This document shows, piece after piece, positions 50,952-51,077 of a stretch of DNA of 51,077 bases; the stretch's first letter is position 1; every line of letters starts with the position of its first letter. The stretch covers positions 1-51,077 of the forward strand of contig NZ_JAKZAM010000036.1 of assembly GCF_022538055.1 (NCBI RefSeq), written 5' to 3'. This DNA comes from Cognataquiflexum nitidum. GTDB taxonomy: Bacteria > Bacteroidota > Bacteroidia > Cytophagales > Cyclobacteriaceae. The notes under the pieces are model-generated. The model worked only from the letters and a program-made list of their open reading frames with translations. It was not told where the DNA came from and searched no databases. Made by a program: the position numbers and the translations under genes.

Positions 50952-51077
50952 ATTTTCTTTCATTCTTAACCTTCAAACAAAGTGTTTACTCAATTTCTAA
51001 TATGTGTATCCGCTTCACTGCACGTAAGGATGAAGAGCTGCAATAACCATCCGTTCAAACAGCTTTTCACCAAAATA

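Noticed and set aside
51015..51077. Minus-strand open frame at the right edge, ending YFGEKLFERMVIAALHPYVQ
   Set aside because: 20 codons entering from the edge, with alternative frames equally open; no family recognised, so not called.
1..51077. tRNA, rRNA and riboswitch genes
   Set aside because: I looked through the gaps for cloverleaf-like and rRNA-like segments and recognised none; a tRNAscan/Infernal run would be decisive.

Overview
The window looks like a chromosomal segment of a Bacteroidota bacterium, most likely order Cytophagales and close to the Cyclobacteriaceae (Algoriphagus/Aquiflexum-like). The placement rests on the gene content (Oar-like and CarboxypepD_reg TonB-dependent receptors, DUF4403, DUF6428, DUF4212, bacillithiol-type YtxJ, SUMF1 and DUF1080 proteins), on promoter-like boxes of the Bacteroidota type (TTTG about 16-20 nt before TAnnTTTG), and on moderately AT-rich intergenic DNA crowded with short repeats. 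No rRNA, tRNA, CRISPR array, intact insertion sequence or phage was seen.

Layout. 0.1-3.1 kb: a minus-strand arsenic operon (arsR, DUF6428, thioredoxin-type arsC, acr3) whose gaps hold four related hairpins. 3.3-7.4 kb: a DinB-like protein, then a probable metal-uptake operon (His-containing membrane protein, TonB receptor with a CxxC in its plug, thioredoxin-like protein). 7.5-12 kb: a glycosidase-like lipoprotein, two overlapping PPK2-family polyphosphate kinase genes, and a small membrane protein. 12-19.6 kb: a cassette of three minus-strand secreted-protein genes (SUMF1-like, DUF1080, sugar dehydrogenase/cytochrome c fusion) bracketed by two arrays of the same 160-bp repeat. 19.6-27.2 kb: a pyruvate-kinase-like enzyme, a calcineurin-type phosphoesterase, a repeat-rich gap, and an Oar-like TonB receptor. 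27.5-32.1 kb: YhhN, YtxJ, DUF4403, a broken DUF4160/DUF2442 pair and an AbiEii-type toxin-antitoxin pair.

32.1-43.6 kb is the most coherent block: an acetate scavenging and activation cluster on the minus strand. In transcription order it runs porin, DUF4212 small symporter subunit, VC_2705-type sodium:solute symporter, small membrane protein, CrbS-like symporter/STAC/histidine kinase, receiver-only response regulator, acetyl-CoA synthetase, cNMP/CBS/DUF294 protein and DEDDh exonuclease. Immediately upstream (43.8-44.2 kb) lies a zinc-ribbon/HTH protein resembling the DNA-binding half of an IS1-type transposase without a catalytic domain. 44.3-49.7 kb holds ZIP, ApbE, RuvB, QueG and an acetyltransferase-like protein. 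The right end holds an orphan antitoxin whose RelE-type toxin has collapsed to its two ends, and a small secreted protein.

Most striking: the two 160-bp repeat arrays that share linked variants; the PPK2 pair in which the second copy has a degenerate Walker A; the DDE-less IS1-like regulator beside the acetate cluster; and two decayed small genes (DUF4160 frameshift, deleted RelE toxin). All functional statements come from reading translated motifs; no database search was run.
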